Shown: positions 60,768 through 64,000 of the stretch, one piece after another
How positions within the stretch are numbered: the first letter of the stretch is position 1
Layout: each line of letters opens with the position of its first letter
Assembly: GCA_028023455.1 (NCBI GenBank)
Contig: JAQFVV010013385.1
Span: 62,001-126,000, forward strand
DNA: 64,000 nucleotides
Source: Epiperipatus broadwayi
Lineage: Eukaryota; Onychophora; Udeonychophora; Euonychophora; Peripatidae
Reading direction: 5' to 3'
Notes under the pieces: model-generated
The model's database searches: none
Told to the model about the DNA's origin: nothing
Seen by the model: only the letters and a program-made list of their open reading frames with translations
Translations under genes and position numbers: made by a program

Positions 60768-61121
60768 TTAATTGGAAGTTGATAAAGTATGACAGTTGAT
60801 TATAGAATGACACTGACTCTCTGGCAACTGAGCATGCATGAGTAGCAGGTTTAATTGATGTAACCATTTTGTATTGAATTTTTCATAGCTTAAGTTGAAA
60901 TCATTCATTAATATTGTTGGGCTGTGGTTGGTTGTGAGCTGGGAGTTTATTGTGATAATTGTATGGGCTATTATGCTGGAGGCTGGAAATATATACAGAA
61001 AGATAATGTTGAGGGTAGTAATTTGATGCTGGAATTTAGTGCTTAGGAGATGTGAGTCAATGTAAATAATTTTGAAGACTGAAAAACTGCAGTTTGAGGC
61101 TATGAATATGCTTGTGCCCAC
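60768..61121 (-). pseudogene. LINE AP-endonuclease remnant
   Basis: A frame of 117 codons with MGTSIFIASN at the start, TTLNIIFLYIFPASS in the middle and MNDFNLSYEKFN, the equivalent of the GDFN motif with its metal-binding Asp and Asn. Only the middle of the domain is left. It would nick target DNA during LINE insertion. Confidence 0.55.
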
Positions 61122-61606
61122 TAAAGGTGATGATGTGTTTCTAGTATATGTGGAAAAATCTTAGTTGTGTAGGTTTGTGGCTGGAGAAATTTGTGATCCA
61201 TTATAAATTTTTGTTTCTATTAGTCCTAGTATTTGTGGTCATATAATGCAAAAATATTTGTTAAGCTGATATATTTTTGCTATTGAATTAAGGGATGTCA
61301 CATCCTCCTGCAGCTATATTAATTTTCATTAACATTGTATCTGAGATTGGTATGCATTTTGTTGTGGTTGTTTTGGAGTTTTACATTGTGCATTTTTACT
61401 TATTTGTTTTATTTCCATTTGTTTTTGGTCTGTTTTGTTGGCTTTTGTATTATTCTTCTGATCTGTTTTTGTATTGAGTGTTTGTGGGTATTGTTCTTAT
61501 TCATTTTGTGATTCTGTGATCATTGAATGGTTTTCAAATAAATTTATTATTTCCATTGGTCTTAAATCCTTTTATATTATCAATGATTGATAAATCAGAG
61601 TTATCA

Positions 61607-62900
61607 TCATCTGCCTTTGCTTTTTTGGCTAACTTTTTTCTGATGTCTCCCAGGGTTTCTCTTGCTTTCTGGTTGCATTGGGTTTGTTAGTTGCATTGTT
61701 GTTCTAGAGTTGCTTGGGGATAGGATTGTCTCCATAATTTCTATGACTGTCTTATTGATAATAGTATGCTGTGTAATTTTATCCATTGTGTAGTCAAATT
61801 CTGGCAATAAACATTTGCTTTAGTTGTGTTATTTTTTGCTTGGTTTCCTCTTTCTCTTTGGTCATGATCCTTGGTTTGGAATTTCATGTTTTTTCTGTGA
61901 ATAAATCTATATGATCTAAGCTTGGTATCTCTGCTTCTTTGTTATTATTATTTCTTTGTGTAGTTTGTGCACTACTATCCTTGGCAATGGCTATCTTTTC
62001 TTCTGTTTGCTTATTAGTGTTGAAATTTTATTGTTTTATGATTGTGGGTTTTGATTTCTGGTTAAGTTTAGGAAGTTTGCTCAGTGTGCAGTAACATTTC
62101 CCCTTTGTTTAAATGAGTAACCCTGTGGTTTCAGATCTCTAATACATGGAATGAGCATTGCTTGTTTATCCAGAAATTATGTTAATATATCATCAGGATT
62201 AGTATCTGGGTGCAGTTTTATTTGAACTTGTAACTATTATTATTAATGTGACTTTCAAATGTACTGTTTTGAATATAATAATCTTGCCAAATGGTTCTAT
62301 CATCCTTTGGAAGTCTTGTTTTTTATATCCCAGGCAAGGGTTCTTATTCATAAAATGGTATTATGATAGTTTTGGTCTATAGTCATTGACGTGAAATTAG
62401 TCATTGGTGTGAAATTACTCAATGATTTGACTTGTCTTTAAAATCTCTCCTTTTGTGTGATTTTATAAAATTCCAGTATTAAGTACCAGTCATTGTAGTT
62501 TTCTGTAATTTGTTGTATGGTGTTCCAGAATCCATTTACTGTTATTGCCTGATACAGCAATTCTTTTGGAAATTCATTCAATCAAATGTTGCTATCTGTT
62601 GCTGACAATAACATGGACATAAGGGGGGGCATCTTTTGAATGTTGCAACGAGATGCTTTGATATTTATTTATTGAACAGTTCAGTTGTAATCTTCAATTT
62701 AATTTTTCTTCATCCCAGACAATTTCTGGTGGATTTTGATTTTCTTGTTTTTCAATTTCTAAATTATCTATGTCACTATTGGTTGGTTTGTTATATCTAG
62801 AATTGATCTTTTGAGTGATGGTTGCCTTGCTTTTTTTATTTAAAATTTTTTGTAGGCTTTGGAATACCAATAAAAAAAATAACAAAAAAAAACCCCTCAA
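61607..62900 (-). pseudogene. Possible LINE ORF1 remnant
   Basis: Two open pieces (61607-61807 and 62694-62900) rich in Lys, Asn and Gln, lying upstream of the endonuclease where LINEs of this type carry ORF1. No zinc knuckle or RRM can be recognised; position is the only argument. Confidence 0.3.
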
Positions 62901-63095
62901 ACAAACAATTCATGATTCTGTTGCATAGATGATACAGTCCAACAGTGTTGTTTGTTATATGTTTAACATAAGTAAACTGTAACAGTAATAGATACAAATC
63001 TATTACAATGGGAAAAACCTATACAAACAATATAATTATATCTAAACATTCTAATTTTTTCTGCTCTTTTTTCATTCGGAAGTAGGTGTATCAAG
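62901..63095. other. Spacer between two LINEs
   Basis: Nothing recognised; probably 3' UTR of the right-hand LINE plus remnant 5' sequence of the left-hand one. Confidence 0.4.
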
Positions 63096-63972
63096 CTAAG
63101 ACCTCACATACAGTAATAATAGAGACCAAATGGCATGAAATGTACTAACAGGTGTTATCTTCTTACCCCTTGCTTTGATTATTTCTAATTTATTCCAGAA
63201 GGTATTATGATGTATTCTAGGATTATTATTATACATAAAGATGCACCTAGTGCACCACCGTGCACATAGAATGAAAGTGCATGCTCTAATATTTGCATAA
63301 ATTCCTATAAGAGAAAACATTAAAAAGAGATTCTACATTAAGGTTAGTTTTATTGAAAAACCCTAGAATGGCAGATGTTATATTATTAAAACATGGACAT
63401 TCAAAAAAAATGTGAGCCTGTGTTTCTACATTTTTATGACACAGATTACATTGATCATCTACATTCATACATTGCCTTTTATGACTGTAGAAATGCAAGA
63501 GGGGCAGGTACTCTAGGTTTGCTTTAATAAGAAAATCACAGTATTTTGACTCTAGCATCCAAAATTTAAATCTCTGAATTAAAAACTTGTTATTAAGTTT
63601 GAGGATAGATGAATTTACCAGATCTTCAGAAGGATTATGCAATATTGAGTAGACCTTCCAATATTTAAATTTAATCATAGGTGTGGAAAAAGAAAAATTA
63701 GGAATGGATGTGATTGTTGATATGAGATGTTTCCAGTATCCATTACCTGGGGGGTTATCTGTTGGTGTAATTTTCATTGTAATTTTCAGCTGTGGAAATA
63801 TCTCTGAGCATGAGGATATTAGATTAAGTGTCTTTTGAACCATAAATACATTAATATGGTGTAAACCCAATCTATTGGCTGCTAGTGAACATTGAAGGCA
63901 TCTCAGTAAGCATGAGGATATTAGATTAAGTGTCTTTTGGACCATAAATACATTAATATGGTGTAAACCCAA
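63096..63972 (-). pseudogene. LINE reverse transcriptase thumb and zinc knuckle
   Basis: The frame 63286-63972 (228 codons) has the thumb motif MKITPTDNPPGNGYWKHLIS (compare KKITPTDRPPSSASSWIASL in the 40.9-41.4 kb piece) and the knuckle CNLCHKNVETQAHIFFECP (Cys-Cys-His-Cys). After a frameshift the C-terminus continues in 63096-63320 with ANIRACTFILCARWCTRCI and FHAIWSLLLLYV, which align with the LINE at 40.5 kb. The residues HHINVFMVQKTLNLISSC occur twice because of the 102-bp duplication. Confidence 0.83.
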
Positions 63973-64000
63973 TCTATTGGCTGATAGTGAACATTGAAGG
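63808..64000. repeat. 102-bp in-frame tandem duplication
   Basis: The GCATGAGGATATTAGATT word occurs at 63808 and 63910; the units differ at about three positions and the second runs to the window edge. 102 is divisible by three, so the frame is kept. Confidence 0.9.

Larger units (their letters stand above)
57960..62900 (-). mobile_element. Decayed APE-type LINE with ORF1-like and endonuclease remnants
   Basis: A reverse-strand LINE, longer than its relative at 40.3-43.1 kb. On the minus strand: low-complexity, lysine- and asparagine-rich ORF1-like remnants (62694-62900 and 61607-61807), an endonuclease remnant (60768-61121), the fold-back insertion (59931-60553), linker and reverse transcriptase (58400-59500), and thumb (58068-58400). 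Both ends are approximate. It belongs to the same clade as the LINEs at 40.3 and 63.1 kb, judged by the shared palm motif and the MxITPTD-like thumb sequence. Confidence 0.7.
63096..64000 (-). mobile_element. 3' part of an APE-type LINE, cut by the window end
   Basis: A third member of the clade seen at 40.3 and 58 kb, continuing beyond the right edge. The region is much better preserved than the 58-62.9 kb copy, with one frameshift near 63300 separating the knuckle-containing frame from the C-terminus. A 102-bp in-frame tandem duplication lies at its upstream end (63808-64000). Confidence 0.85.

Overview
The window is very AT-rich eukaryotic DNA. It has no recognisable host gene, no bacterial-style gene organisation and no rRNA or complete tRNA gene. 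Almost everything identifiable is a transposable element or derived from one: RTE-type and other AP-endonuclease LINEs, a Penelope-like element (PLE) with a GIY-YIG endonuclease, one LTR-like fragment, a piggyBac-like non-autonomous insert, many (TA)n, (CA)n and (TCTA)n microsatellites, and a striking set of palindromes. The mix of elements suggests an invertebrate animal; I cannot name the lineage. Almost all coding remnants are broken by stops or frameshifts, and most of the other open frames are chance or microsatellite translations.

Layout: a decayed RTE (+) at about 1.35-5.0 kb; featureless AT-rich DNA to 9.95 kb; a less AT-rich block of unknown nature at 9.95-11.75 kb; a head-to-head palindrome of PLE 3' ends at 12.0-12.8 kb; a 395-bp repeat in inverted plus tandem arrangement at 12.9-13.8 kb; a young 5'-truncated RTE at 14.4-15.3 kb; a (TCTA)n array at 16.7-17.2 kb; a 110-bp-arm palindrome at 17.4-17.8 kb; truncated RTEs (-) at 18.15-20.8 and 22.6-23.0 kb, with a 790-bp fold-back element between them; a small hairpin element at 24.6-24.8 kb; a LINE (-) at 26.4-29.7 kb split by a TTAA-flanked insert; palindromes at 29.7-30.2 kb; and a nearly intact full-length RTE at 31.64-34.75 kb, inserted with a 15-bp target duplication into a 464-bp tandem repeat that continues to 35.87 kb. 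Then comes a 4.5-kb non-coding repeat (copy A, 35.96-43.32 kb) split by a LINE, a PLE cluster (43.36-48.33 kb), an LTR-like fragment (48.5-49.96 kb), the second copy of the 4.5-kb repeat (49.97-54.51 kb), poorly classified DNA, a decayed LINE (-) at 58-62.9 kb with another fold-back element inside it, and the 3' part of a related LINE running off the right end.

The main discovery is a group of hammerhead-ribozyme motifs read by eye in at least three unrelated small repeat families and at one PLE 3' end. Each has the CUGANGA and GAAA core, complementary helix I strands and an almost absent, palindromic helix III. That is the form known from PLEs and from small animal retrozymes. The 464-bp family also carries a tRNA-like box A/box B segment just downstream of its ribozyme. 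Two families are tandem repeats, as expected for retrozymes, and all occur as head-to-head palindromes. The same window holds autonomous PLE copies that could have supplied reverse transcriptase and endonuclease. Ribozyme activity, transcription and mobilisation by the PLE are inference.
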